Shown: positions 1-7,302 of the stretch, in pieces
How the letters are laid out: every line of letters starts with the position of its first letter
Numbering within the stretch: position 1 is the first letter of the stretch
From: JALYUA01 sp038253555
GTDB taxonomy: Bacteria > Acidobacteriota > Thermoanaerobaculia > UBA5066 > Gp7-AA6
Reading direction: 5' to 3'
Assembly: GCA_038253555.1 (NCBI GenBank)
Contig: JBBSGZ010000091.1
Span: 1-15,429 of the forward strand
DNA length: 15,429 bases
Position numbers and translations under genes: made by a program
The notes under the pieces: generated by a model
The model's database searches: none
What the model was told of the DNA's origin: nothing
Seen by the model: the letters and a program-made list of their open reading frames with translations, nothing else

Positions 1-173
1 AATAGCTCTCGACTTTGTGGGGTCGTCTTTGCTCTGCTATGCAGGTTCATCCGGGCCTCCTGGTCGATGAGTTGTCGGCTCGCACCAACAGCTTCCCACC
101 GCTGAGCCCGGGTGAACAACCTCTTGAGCCTTTACAGCTAGCGCGCCGTCGTGGCCGCTCGCAGCGGTGGTAT

Positions 174-193
174 GTTGTTACCGTGGTAACAAC
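174..193. promoter_or_regulatory. Perfect 9-bp inverted repeat, operator-like
   Basis: GTTGTTACC and its exact reverse complement GGTAACAAC are separated by only GT. A 20-bp dyad with such short spacing is typical of a dimeric repressor operator and not of a terminator. It lies about 40 bp upstream of where homology to the first conserved protein seems to begin. The regulator is unknown. The rest of positions 1-190 shows no coding sequence I can support on either strand. Confidence 0.35.
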
Positions 194-312
194 GGGGCCT
201 CGCGGCACCGCAGCCTCTGAGGAGCCGACCCCCCCGTCTCTCGGACGCCGAGCTCGTCGAAACCTTCGAGGTCTGCACACTGTCCTCCCGGCGGTTCCAC
301 CATGACGAACAC

Positions 313-675
313 GTGCGCGTCGTGTGGCTCTCTCTTTCGACCCGCTCTGTCCTGCGAACGCTGGAGTGGTTTCCGGCGGCCCTGCGACGCTACGCGGATT
401 CTGTCGGAAAGCCGGACCTCTACCACGAGACGATCACGTGGGCGCTCGTCCTGCTGATCCACGATCGGAAGAGGCGCGGATCTCCGGCCTCCTCCTGGGA
501 GAAGTTTGCCGCGGACAATCCGGACCTTTTCCTCTGGCCGGGGGTCGTCGAGCGCTACTACCGGCGAGCCACTCTCGAGAGCCGGGAAGCGCGGGAGTTT
601 TTTGTGTTGCCGGACCGGTTGGACACCGGCGCCAGGGAATCGGCGCCGGGGAACCAGGCGAAAGCGTCGGGATAG
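313..675 (+). CDS. Conserved hypothetical protein (start uncertain)
   Basis: The product is a small, probably cytosolic protein of unknown function. Core segments such as LYHETITWALVLLIHDR, WEKFAADNPDLF, ERYYRRATLESREAREFF and the closing VLPDRLD look like a conserved family I have seen only as hypothetical proteins. The GTG at 313 is the first usable start codon. Protein-like sequence in the same frame continues upstream to about 238 (LSDAELVETFEVCT, then RRFHHDEHV), with an AGGAG at 219-223 in front of it. No ATG, GTG or TTG exists in that frame between the stop at 187-189 and 313. The true start is therefore non-canonical, lost by mutation, or hidden by an error in the C-run at 229-235. 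The gene ends 10 bp before rnr and may be co-transcribed with it. Confidence 0.55.
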   Translation: MRVVWLSLSTRSVLRTLEWFPAALRRYADSVGKPDLYHETITWALVLLIHDRKRRGSPASSWEKFAADNPDLFLWPGVVERYYRRATLESREAREFFVLPDRLDTGARESAPGNQAKASG

Positions 676-685
676 ACTCCGCCGC

Positions 686-2941
686 GTGCTGCCTCGCGAT
701 TCGGACGTCCTCGGGCGCCTCCGTGAAAAAGGCTCGAGGACACTCTCCTTCCAGGAGCTCGTCCGCAGCCTCCGCGTCCCCGAGGAAGAGGAGGACGCTT
801 TCCGCGAACGACTCGACGCGCTCGAGCGGCGGGGGGAGCTCGTCCGCGTCCGGGGTGAAAAATATTCCGCGATCGAGTTCTCGAACCTGACCGCCGGCCG
901 CCTGACCGTCCGGGCGGAGGGTTTTGGATTCGTGCTCGTGCAGGGTGGGCCGGACCTCTATGTCCCGCGCGCCGGCATGCACGGAGCGATGGACGGCGAC
1001 ACCGTGCTCGCGCGCGAGGAACTTACGAAGAGCCACGGGCGGGGACGGGATCCCGAGCGGATCTCCGGAACTGTCGTGAAAGTCCTCGATCGGGCCCGCG
1101 AACGCGTGGTCGGGCGTTTCGAAACGCAGGACGGGCGGAAGGTCGTCCTTCCCTATGACACGAAGGTGGACGCGATCGTCCGGATCGACGAGGGGAAAGC
1201 GCATGGAGCGCGCGAGGGGGAGATCGTCGAGGCGCGGCTGACCGTTTTCCCCGACGCCCGCCGGGTGGCGCACGGGGTCGTCGAGGAGCGGCTCGGGTTC
1301 CTGGGGGAGCCGGGCGTCGACATCGAGATCGTCCTGCGGTCGCACGGCCTGCCGCCTCGCTTTCCGAAGCCCGTCATCGAGGCATCGGAAAAGTTTCCGG
1401 AAGAGGTCGCGACCGAGGATCTTCTGGGCCGGAGGGATTTTCGCGACCGCCGCATCGTCACGATCGACGGAGAGACGGCGAAGGACTTCGACGACGCCGT
1501 CGAGGTGGAGCGCACGGAAAACGGCTACCGCCTGGGGGTCCACATCGCGGATGTTTCCAACTACGTCACGGAGGGAAGCCTTCTCGACATCGAGGCGGCG
1601 TCGCGGGGCACGAGCGTTTATTTTCCGGGCCGCGTGCTCCCGATGCTTCCCGAGCGGATCTCGAACGGATTGTGCTCCCTCAATCCGCGGGTCGACCGCC
1701 TCGTGCTCTCCGCCGTCCTCGACTTCGACCGCAAGGGGCGCGTGCTCGGCGCGCAGTTCTGCAAGGGGGTGATTCGCAGCGCGCACCGCATGACCTATAC
1801 CGAAGTGGCGCGGCTTCTCGAGACGCGGCCCTCGTCCGAGGATCAGCGGCGCTACGGCCCCTTCCTGGACGACTTCCGCATCATGGGAGAGCTCGCGGCG
1901 GCCCTCCGCGCCCGCCGCGAGGGGCGAGGCGCCATCGACTTCGACCTGCCGGACGCGGACATCGTCCTCGACGACGAGGGCCTGGTGGTCGGCATCGTCC
2001 CGGAATCCCGCAACGTCGCCCACCGCCTGATCGAGGAGTTCATGCTGGCCGCCAACGAGGCGGTGGCGAAGAAGCTCGTGTTCGACAAGCAGCCGGCGAT
2101 CTACCGCGTCCACGATCGCCCGGATCCCGACAAGCTGACCGACCTGCGCGAAGTGCTTCAGAGCTTCGGGTACGAGTTGAAGGGGAGTCTCGAGGAGCTG
2201 CCGCCCGCCGCCTTTCAGAAACTGTTGAAGGAGGTGCAGGGCAAGCCCGAGGAGAGGCTCCTGACCGACCTGCTCCTGCGCGCGCAGCGCAAGGCGATTT
2301 ACAGCGAGGAATGCCGTGGGCACTACGCGCTGGCCGCCCCCTATTACTGCCACTTCACCTCTCCGATCCGCCGTTATCCGGACCTGATCGTGCACAGGCA
2401 GCTCTCACGGCTCCTTCATTTCCGGCGAGCGGTGTCGCCGGCAGACTTCGAGGCGATCAACCACGGCCTCGCCGGCGTTTCGAAGCTGTCGTCCGAGCGG
2501 GAGCGCCGCGCCGACCAGGCGGAACGCGAGAGTCTGCTCTGGAAAAAGATCGTGTTCATGAAGGACAAAGTCGGCCGCGACTTCGACGCGTTCGTCACGG
2601 GTGTCGCTTCTTTCGGTCTCTTCGTCATGCTCAAGGACTTCTTCGTCGAGGGGCTCGTGCCCGTCTCGGCGCTCGGCGAAGACTTCTTCGTGTACGAGGA
2701 GAAGCAGCACCGGCTGCGGGGCCGCGCGACCGACGTGACCTACAGGCTGGGTGATTCGCTCACCGTTCACTTGAAGGAGATCGACGAGGTGAGGCGGCGG
2801 CTGAACTTCCGGCTGGCGGAACGTAAGGCGACCGCGCCACCGCCCGCGCGCCGTGCTAGGCCCCTGGCCGCGCCGGCCACCGCCGCCGCCGCGCCTCCGC
2901 CTCGCCGGTACGGACGCAAGCCGCGGAAGAGCTCGCGATGA
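686..2941 (+). CDS. rnr: Ribonuclease R (3'-5' exoribonuclease)
   Basis: This is a processive, hydrolytic 3'-5' exoribonuclease of the RNB (RNase II/R) family, which degrades structured RNA in the cytoplasm. From the GTG at 686 the protein is 751 aa, within the family's usual range. An N-terminal winged-helix-like segment (about 1-60) is followed by cold-shock domains. The RNB domain begins near residue 250 with the metal-binding motif TIDGETAKDFDDAVEVE (Asp 261, 267, 269 and 270) and LGVHIADVSNYV. SVYFPGRVLPMLPERIS and HFTSPIRRYPDL are further RNB signatures. An S1 domain lies at about 630-710, and the tail is rich in Arg, Pro and Ala. An in-frame ATG at 506 would overlap the upstream gene and add a low-complexity leader without RNB-family character, so GTG 686 is preferred. 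The stop overlaps the next start as ATGA. Confidence 0.95.
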   Translation: MLPRDSDVLGRLREKGSRTLSFQELVRSLRVPEEEEDAFRERLDALERRGELVRVRGEKYSAIEFSNLTAGRLTVRAEGFGFVLVQGGPDLYVPRAGMHGAMDGDTVLAREELTKSHGRGRDPERISGTVVKVLDRARERVVGRFETQDGRKVVLPYDTKVDAIVRIDEGKAHGAREGEIVEARLTVFPDARRVAHGVVEERLGFLGEPGVDIEIVLRSHGLPPRFPKPVIEASEKFPEEVATEDLLGRRDFRDRRIVTIDGETAKDFDDAVEVERTENGYRLGVHIADVSNYVTEGSLLDIEAASRGTSVYFPGRVLPMLPERISNGLCSLNPRVDRLVLSAVLDFDRKGRVLGAQFCKGVIRSAHRMTYTEVARLLETRPSSEDQRRYGPFLDDFRIMGELAAALRARREGRGAIDFDLPDADIVLDDEGLVVGIVPESRNVAHRLIEEFMLAANEAVAKKLVFDKQPAIYRVHDRPDPDKLTDLREVLQSFGYELKGSLEELPPAAFQKLLKEVQGKPEERLLTDLLLRAQRKAIYSEECRGHYALAAPYYCHFTSPIRRYPDLIVHRQLSRLLHFRRAVSPADFEAINHGLAGVSKLSSERERRADQAERESLLWKKIVFMKDKVGRDFDAFVTGVASFGLFVMLKDFFVEGLVPVSALGEDFFVYEEKQHRLRGRATDVTYRLGDSLTVHLKEIDEVRRRLNFRLAERKATAPPPARRARPLAAPATAAAAPPPRRYGRKPRKSSR

Positions 2942-3480
2942 ACCGCGCCGCGCTGATTTCTCTTCTCCTCGTTGCGGGCGTCGCGGGATGCCGCGAACGC
3001 GGACGTCCCGATCCCGCCATCCGGATGGCCGTCTCACACGAGCGCGCGGACGCCGCGGGCGACGCTTCGCCGGGGGGAACGGGGGCGGCGCCGGGGACTC
3101 CCGGCACGCCGCGCGTCCCGACGAAACTGCTGGTCCCCGAATCGGTCACGTCGGCGTACTCCGGAATCCGGCTGCACTGGAAGGATTCGGGAAGCGGGAA
3201 GGAAGGGACCCTGGACGTCCCCCTGGGCGCCGCGGCCCCCGTGCCCGGGTCCACCCTCGAGGTTCGGGCCGACGTGTTTCTGCCCGCTTTCACGATGACC
3301 AGCGACGCGATCACCTCGACGGGGATCGAGCCGGAAAACCCGGCCGCGCGGATCGCGGTCGGCGAAGGCGGCAAGGAGTTCTTCGCGGGGTGGATCTTCA
3401 CGCGCTTTCCCGACGTGCACCCTTTCGAGCACCCCCGGATCTCGCTGCGCCTCGAGGGAGGCGTCCGGCGGACATCGTGA
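2938..3480 (+). CDS. DUF2155-type lipoprotein
   Basis: The 180-aa product starts with a lipoprotein signal (MNRAALISLLLVAGVAGC; lipobox VAGC, lipidated Cys 18) and should be anchored in the cell envelope facing the periplasm. A Gly/Pro/Ala-rich linker leads into a folded domain from about residue 60. Its segments VPESVTSAYSGIRL, DVFLPAFTM, EPENPAARIAV, EGGKEFFAGWIF and HPFEHPRISLRL match my memory of DUF2155. No enzymatic motif is visible and the function is unknown. Its ATG overlaps the rnr stop (ATGA) and its TGA overlaps the der GTG (GTGA), so all three are translationally coupled. Confidence 0.8.
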   Translation: MNRAALISLLLVAGVAGCRERGRPDPAIRMAVSHERADAAGDASPGGTGAAPGTPGTPRVPTKLLVPESVTSAYSGIRLHWKDSGSGKEGTLDVPLGAAAPVPGSTLEVRADVFLPAFTMTSDAITSTGIEPENPAARIAVGEGGKEFFAGWIFTRFPDVHPFEHPRISLRLEGGVRRTS

Positions 3481-4829
3481 GCCCCGGGAAGGCCTTCACG
3501 GTCGTCATCGCGGGGCGGCCGAACGTCGGGAAATCCGCTCTCTTCAATCGCCTGATCCGACGGCGGCGCTCGATCGTCCACGATCTGCCCGGAATGACCC
3601 GCGACGTCCTCGAGGAGGAGGCGGAGCTTCCCGACGGCCGGAAGTTCCGGCTGGTCGACACCGGCGGCTACGATCCCGAGGGCAAGGAGCACATCCCGAG
3701 GGAGGTCCGCGACCGCGCGGCCGCGGCGATCGGCAACGCCGATCTCGTGCTGCTGACGATCGACGCTTCAGCGGGGATCCTTCCGGGCGACCGCGCGGCG
3801 GCCCGCATCGCGCGGCAGGCGGGCGTCGAAACGGTGGTCGCCGCGAACAAGATCGACCGCCGGGAGGGCAGCGAGGGCGAGGTCGAGGCGTGGGAGCTCG
3901 GGTTCAACGAGGTGTTCGGCGTCTCGGCGGAGCACGGCATCGGCGTCGAGGAAATCCTGGATGCCATCGCGCTGCGATTGCCCCCTCTGCCGGAGGGCGA
4001 GCAACCCCCCGAGGCCGCGAAGCCTCGCGAGATCGCTCTCGCGATGATCGGACGACCGAACGTCGGAAAATCCTCGCTCGTCAACGCGCTGCTCGGTGAA
4101 GAGCGCCTGATCGTGTCCGAGGTCGCGGGCACCACGCGCGATTCGGTCGACGCGAGGCTGGTGCGGGGAGAAGCGAGGTTCCGCCTCGTGGACACGGCGG
4201 GCATACGGCGCAAGGGAAAGACGGAGCGCGGGCCCGAGGTCCTGTCGGTGGTTCAGGCGCGCAAGCGCATCGAAGAATGCGACGTCGCCGCGCTGATTGT
4301 CGATGCCGCCTCCGGAGCCGCTTCGCAGGACGCGAAGGTCGCTTCCTATGTCAACGATGCCGGCCGCGGGCTCGTCCTCGTCGGGAACAAGTGGGACATC
4401 GCCGGGGGAGACGAAGGCGAAGCGAAGAAGTTCGCCGCCGCGCTCGAGGACGAGATCCCGTTCGTCCGGTGGGCGCCGCTGGTCTTAACCTCCGCGAAGA
4501 CCGGGCGTGGGATCTCAAAGCTCCTCGACGCGGCGGCCCAGGTCGCGGAAAACCGCTACCGCCGGATCCCGACGGGCGAGCTGAACCGCATCCTGGGGCG
4601 GGCACTGCGCGACAAATCCCCGCGCACCGCCTCGGGAAAGCGCATCAAGGTGTATTACGTCGCGCAGACGGGAGTGGGGCCCCCGACCTTCACCCTCGTG
4701 GCCAGCCGGGCCGAGGCCCTGCATTTCTCGGAGTCCCGGCGCGTCGAGAATCTCGTGCGCGAAATGGCCGACTTCACCGGCTCTCCGATCCGGATCTCGG
4801 TCAGAGGCCGCTCCAGAGAAGAGAAGTAG
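3477..4829 (+). CDS. der: Ribosome-assembly GTPase Der (EngA)
   Basis: Der is a double GTPase needed for maturation of the 50S ribosomal subunit. From the GTG at 3477 the protein is 450 aa, normal for the family. The first G domain has the P-loop GRPNVGKS at residues 13-20, DTGGYD and NKID at 124-127. The second has GRPNVGKS at 192-199, DTAGIRRKGK and NKWD at 304-307. The C-terminal KH-like domain follows (RIKVYYVAQTGVGPPTFTL to the end). The reading frame stays open far upstream inside the lipoprotein gene. Homology begins only at AFTVVIAGRPNVG, and the GTGA overlap with the lipoprotein stop fixes the start. Confidence 0.95.
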   Translation: MSPGKAFTVVIAGRPNVGKSALFNRLIRRRRSIVHDLPGMTRDVLEEEAELPDGRKFRLVDTGGYDPEGKEHIPREVRDRAAAAIGNADLVLLTIDASAGILPGDRAAARIARQAGVETVVAANKIDRREGSEGEVEAWELGFNEVFGVSAEHGIGVEEILDAIALRLPPLPEGEQPPEAAKPREIALAMIGRPNVGKSSLVNALLGEERLIVSEVAGTTRDSVDARLVRGEARFRLVDTAGIRRKGKTERGPEVLSVVQARKRIEECDVAALIVDAASGAASQDAKVASYVNDAGRGLVLVGNKWDIAGGDEGEAKKFAAALEDEIPFVRWAPLVLTSAKTGRGISKLLDAAAQVAENRYRRIPTGELNRILGRALRDKSPRTASGKRIKVYYVAQTGVGPPTFTLVASRAEALHFSESRRVENLVREMADFTGSPIRISVRGRSREEK

Positions 4830-4840
4830 GAGGCCTTTCT

Positions 4841-4866
4841 CCCTCGCCCCGGGCGCGGGGAGAGGG
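4841..4866. repeat. GC-rich hairpin after der (REP-like)
   Basis: CCCTCGCCCC (4841-4850) pairs with GGGGAGAGGG (4857-4866) with one mismatch across a 6-nt loop, 11 bp after the der stop. No U-run follows, so it is not a classic intrinsic terminator. The wording resembles dispersed REP-type palindromes seen in many GC-rich genomes. It may stabilise or end the upstream mRNA. The following 107 bp to the MerR gene hold a TTAAGAT that could be part of a -10 box (4958-4964), without a convincing -35. Confidence 0.45.
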
Positions 4867-4973
4867 TTGCGGTGAGGGCAACGCGGGAGCCGCGCCGTCC
4901 CTCGATTCGAATTCCTCGCAGGCGCCGGATAACTCACGACGGTCGACAGAGAACTCGTTAAGATGTCTCCCGG

Positions 4974-5468
4974 ATGAAAAGCGAGGCGGACGTCTACAAG
5001 CCGGCCGAGGCCTGCCGGATCGCCGAGGTGGCGCCCTACGTCCTCCGATACTGGGAGACGGAATTTCCGGCTCTCTCGGAAGGCAAGGACAAGGGCGCGG
5101 CGCGGCTGTACACCGGGCGCGACGTCCGGATCATCGGCCGCATCCGCGAGCTCCTGTACGACGAGGGATTCACCGTCGCGGGCGCGAAGAAGCGCCTCGA
5201 GGCGGAAATCTTCGAGGGGCGGTTCGACGAGGGTCTGAAATCGGCGCCCACCCCCTCCGAACAGAAGAAGTCCGCCGCGCCGCCTCCTCCGGTGATGGAA
5301 TCGCCCGAGGCCGCCTTCCTCTCGGAGGGATCCGCGCGTCCGGAGAGACGCACGGCCGCAGCGGCGAGGAAGACGGCGCCAGGCTCCGAGTTTCCGGACC
5401 GCAAGCGCGTCTTGAAGGAGCTCAAAGAGATCGCAAAGCTCCTGGACAACCCTCGGCGCTCGCACTGA
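4974..5468 (+). CDS. MerR-family transcriptional regulator
   Basis: The 164-aa protein has an N-terminal MerR-type winged HTH at about residues 7-72: VYKPAEACRIAEVAPYVLRYWE, then RLYTGRDVRIIGRIRELLYDEG and FTVAGAKKRLE. These cover the helix-turn-helix and wing of a DNA-binding dimer. A disordered Ala/Pro-rich linker follows. A short conserved C-terminal helix (KRVLKELKEIAKLLDN, about 143-158) replaces the usual effector domain, so this is the effector-less type often found beside a tRNA gene in acidobacterial and deltaproteobacterial genomes. Target and signal are unknown. The ATG at 4974 lacks a clear Shine-Dalgarno sequence. The gene ends 63 bp before tRNA-Pro. Confidence 0.85.
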   Translation: MKSEADVYKPAEACRIAEVAPYVLRYWETEFPALSEGKDKGAARLYTGRDVRIIGRIRELLYDEGFTVAGAKKRLEAEIFEGRFDEGLKSAPTPSEQKKSAAPPPPVMESPEAAFLSEGSARPERRTAAAARKTAPGSEFPDRKRVLKELKEIAKLLDNPRRSH

Positions 5469-5490
5469 CCCGCCTGTTTCCGTCCGGCGT

Positions 5491-5519
5491 TTGACTCGCG
5501 GGGGCAACCCTGCTCAAAT
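5491..5519 (+). promoter_or_regulatory. Promoter of tRNA-Pro
   Basis: A -35 box TTGACT (5491-5496, 5 of 6 to consensus) and a -10 box TCAAAT (5514-5519, 4 of 6) are separated by exactly 17 bp. Transcription would begin near 5526, a few bases before the mature tRNA 5' end at 5532. Position and spacing both support a sigma70-type promoter for the tRNA. Confidence 0.6.
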
Positions 5520-5531
5520 GCCCCTTCCGGT

Positions 5532-5608
5532 CGGGACGTGGCGCAGTCTGGTAGCGTACCTGAATGGGGTTCAGGGGGTCCCGGGTTCGAATCCCGGCGT
5601 CCCGACCA
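5532..5608 (+). tRNA. tRNA-Pro (anticodon GGG)
   Basis: The 77-nt cloverleaf has acceptor arms CGGGACG (5532-5538) and CGTCCCG (5598-5604), then A73 and an encoded CCA (5606-5608). The D arm is GCGC..GCG with AGTCTGGTA. The anticodon stem CCTGA/TCAGG encloses the loop ATGGGGT, giving anticodon GGG (reads CCC and CCU). The T arm is CCGGG TTCGAAT CCCGG. The gene is complete although an element is integrated in its 3' end, because the element carries the same 3' sequence and restores it. Confidence 0.96.
5580..5608 (+). repeat. attL core (29-bp direct repeat)
   Basis: The last 29 bases of tRNA-Pro, from CCCGGG of the T arm through the CCA end, are repeated without a mismatch at 13989-14017. Identity stops on both sides (T against G before, C against A after). 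The integrase gene lies just inside, with its stop 45 bp away. This is the standard layout of a tyrosine-integrase element in a tRNA 3' end. Confidence 0.93.
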
Positions 5609-5631
5609 CTTTTACTGAGCAAAAACGACAT

Positions 5632-5652
5632 GGGGTGCCCGTTGGGGTGCCC
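5632..5652 (+). repeat. GGGGTGCCC doublet inside attL
   Basis: Two copies of GGGGTGCCC (5632-5640 and 5644-5652) are spaced 12 bp apart, 24 bp inside attL. A similar doublet lies just inside attR in the same orientation (13852-13871), and an inverted one is at 8021-8040. A single inverted copy is at 5689-5697 in the integrase gene. They could be arm-type sites for integrase or an excisionase. That role is inferred from position only. Confidence 0.4.
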
Positions 5653-5653
5653 A

Positions 5654-6790
5654 TCAGCGTTTCCCACGCATCGGCACCACGGGCGAACGGGCACCCCGGA
5701 CCGCCGGCGCGGCGACCCTCTGGAACGCGTTCGCCATGTCGCCTGTCTCAACGATCGCGTAGCGCCGGAACATTGAATCCGTCTCGTGCCCGGTGATCTT
5801 CATGGCGACAACCTGCGGAACACCCGCGTTAGTCATCCGCCGCGCCGCCGCCCGCCGGAAGTCGTGAAAGAGCCGGTGGGGGAGCTTCGCCGCCTTGCGC
5901 GCCGCGGTCCAGGCGAGCACGAATCGCTTCCGGGTGATCGGCTGCCCCGCGTCGTGAAAGACCGTCTCCGCCAGAGCGACCGCGCCGCCTTCGCGCACGA
6001 CGCTCCGCGCTTCCCGTAGGCGCTCCATAATCGCGACGAGCTCGCCCGCGATCGGCACGACGCGGCCCCGGCCGTTCTTCGTGCTCGCGCCCGGCAGCCG
6101 CACCTGCTTCTCTTCCCAGTCGATCCACTCCCAGCGAAGCGCGAGCAGCTCCCCGCGGCGCCAGCCGGTCGCATAGGCGAATCGCACCATCTCCGCGAGC
6201 CACGGCGCCTTCTCGATCGCCGCCTCCGCCAGCGCCTCGGGCTCCCACGCTTCCGGGAATCCTTCGCGCACCCTTTCCCCGAGCTTGTCGGGAAAAGCCG
6301 GCAGCCGGAGCACCCGCCCCGCCTTCACCGCCAGGCGCAGCGCCGACCGGAGGCCTTGCAGATCGTTGTTGATCGTCTTGTTCGCGCACTTCTCCTTTCG
6401 CCGCGCCTCCACGTAGCCGACCAGGCGCCCGCGCGAAAGCTGTCGGACCGGAACGTGCCCGAGCGCGGAGCACAGCGGCGACTCCGGCCGGAGGCGATAC
6501 CACTCGTTCTTCCAGCCCTTCTTCTCCCGCATCTGAAGATCCCGCACGTAATCCGCGAGCGCCTCTCCCACCGTGTAGCGCCGATGAGCGGAGGTCTCGA
6601 CGTCGCCACCTGTTTTCTCGGCGACGTAAGAGCTCGAAACGCGATCGCGCAACTTCCTCCGCGCGGCGGCCTCGTCGGTCGTACCCGAGGACTCCCGCAA
6701 GCGCACGCGCTTCCCGTTGACCTCCCCGTAGTAGTCGAGCATCCACACCGAGCGGCCCTCGCGCTGGTAAACCCGCCCTTCGCCCCTCAT
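5654..6790 (-). CDS. int: Tyrosine-recombinase integrase
   Basis: The 378-aa protein catalyses site-specific integration and excision between the tRNA-Pro att sites. The N-terminal part (about 1-60) looks like an arm-binding domain, a SAM-like core-binding domain spans about 70-165, and the catalytic domain follows. Catalytic residues are all present: Arg 211 in TGWRRGEL, Lys 238 in TKNGRGR, His 309 and Arg 312 in HDFR, His 335 in ITGHE, and nucleophile Tyr 344 in MFRRYAIV. The ATG at 6790 overlaps the stop of the RHH gene (ATGA). A longer in-frame reading to 6994 is the shadow of that gene. It is transcribed toward attL and is coupled to the RHH gene, so both share the upstream promoter region. 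Confidence 0.95.
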   Translation of the reverse strand: MRGEGRVYQREGRSVWMLDYYGEVNGKRVRLRESSGTTDEAAARRKLRDRVSSSYVAEKTGGDVETSAHRRYTVGEALADYVRDLQMREKKGWKNEWYRLRPESPLCSALGHVPVRQLSRGRLVGYVEARRKEKCANKTINNDLQGLRSALRLAVKAGRVLRLPAFPDKLGERVREGFPEAWEPEALAEAAIEKAPWLAEMVRFAYATGWRRGELLALRWEWIDWEEKQVRLPGASTKNGRGRVVPIAGELVAIMERLREARSVVREGGAVALAETVFHDAGQPITRKRFVLAWTAARKAAKLPHRLFHDFRRAAARRMTNAGVPQVVAMKITGHETDSMFRRYAIVETGDMANAFQRVAAPAVRGARSPVVPMRGKR

Positions 6791-6990
6791 CGCTTGCCCC
6801 CCTTCTTCTTCCCTTTCTTGCTCTCGATGTTTTTCAACGCGAGCACACGCAGGTATCGCGAGAAAGTGCGGGCTTCCGCGATGAGTCCTTCTGGCTCGTC
6901 CCAACCTCGCCCCATCGCATTTCGAATCGCTTCCTTCTCCTTCGGTGAGACCCGGATCACGATGACTTCTGTCCGGCCTTTCACTTTCAT
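6787..6990 (-). CDS. Small ribbon-helix-helix-like DNA-binding protein
   Basis: The 67-aa basic protein begins with a beta strand (TEVIVIRVS) followed by two helices (PKEKEAIRNAMGRG, then ARTFSRYLRVLALKN), the layout of ribbon-helix-helix (Arc/CopG/MobC-like) dimers, and ends in a Lys/Gly tail. It has a strong Shine-Dalgarno AGGAGG (7001-6996 on this strand) 5 nt before the ATG, and its stop overlaps the integrase start. Three operator-like repeats sit directly upstream, so I infer an autoregulator of the xis/int module or an excision factor. It could also be a MobC-like relaxosome relative, but no relaxase is present. Confidence 0.75.
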   Translation of the reverse strand: MKVKGRTEVIVIRVSPKEKEAIRNAMGRGWDEPEGLIAEARTFSRYLRVLALKNIESKKGKKKGGKR

Positions 6991-7000
6991 TCAACCCTCC

Positions 7001-7070
7001 TGTATATACAATACGACGCGTGGTTCGCTTTGTCTATACAAAAGCGCGCGCGCGCCCACTTGTCTATACG
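7001..7070. promoter_or_regulatory. Three operator-like repeats at exact 30-bp spacing
   Basis: TGTATATACA (7001), TGTCTATACA (7031) and TGTCTATACG (7061) share TGTMTATAC and start exactly 30 bp apart, about three helical turns, so they face the same side of the DNA. The spacers differ from one another; one contains a 12-bp GC alternation (7044-7055). On the - strand, TAGACA (7036-7031) and TATTGT (7013-7008) are 17 bp apart and could be the -35 and -10 of the RHH-int promoter, which the repeats would overlap. This is a likely binding array for the adjacent RHH protein. Confidence 0.6.
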
Positions 7071-7082
7071 ACGAGTCGGCGC

Positions 7083-7298
7083 CTAGAAAAGGCCATAGCG
7101 GGATACGGCCCGACGGGCGATCGTGCCTCCTGTGGCTTCCTGGCGCGAAGATTTCAAGCAGGGAGGCGCCCCCTTGCGCCGCAGGTCCCGAAATTCCATG
7201 CTCACCGAATTTTCCTCGGCCCGCTCTCCCGCTCCCACGCCAACACCGAACAGCGCGCACACTCCAACGACTTCCCGTCTGAACTCTTCGAACGTCAT
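7083..7298 (-). CDS. Hypothetical small protein, last gene of the central operon
   Basis: A possible 71-aa protein begins MTFEEFRREVVGVCALFG, with GGTGA just upstream as a ribosome site, 4 nt after the stop of the preceding small gene. The first 20 residues look like a phage-type amphipathic helix. The rest (RDLRRKG and onward) is basic and without recognisable fold. It ends 13 bp before the 30-bp-spaced operator array. I do not recognise a family. Support is mainly its place in the coupled gene string. Confidence 0.4.
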   Translation of the reverse strand: MTFEEFRREVVGVCALFGVGVGAGERAEENSVSMEFRDLRRKGAPPCLKSSRQEATGGTIARRAVSRYGLF

Positions 7299-7302
7299 CA
7301 GT

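Noticed and set aside
506..685. ATG at 506 as the rnr start
   Set aside because: It would overlap the preceding gene by 170 bp and adds a low-complexity Arg/Ser leader not typical of RNase R. GTG 686 gives a normal length.
434..2395. Very long open frame on the - strand
   Set aside because: It is antisense to rnr. High GC and third-position bias keep the opposite frame open; the sequence is His/Asp/Arg-rich with no domain.
2853..3476. 208-codon N-terminal extension of Der
   Set aside because: It is the +1 shadow of the lipoprotein gene, Arg/Pro-rich without homology. The GTGA overlap at 3477 is the natural start.
4841..4866. Intrinsic terminator of der
   Set aside because: The stem is strong but no U-run follows, so I list it only as a hairpin or REP-like repeat.
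4277..5494. 405-codon + strand frame across the end of der and the MerR gene
   Set aside because: Arg-rich out-of-frame reading of two clear genes.
7001..7070. CRISPR-like regular repeats
   Set aside because: Only three 9-10-bp repeats, no cas genes, and the spacing fits an operator array next to an RHH gene.
6356..7282. 308-codon + strand frame over int and RHH genes
   Set aside because: Antisense to an integrase with all catalytic residues; runs through the operator array.
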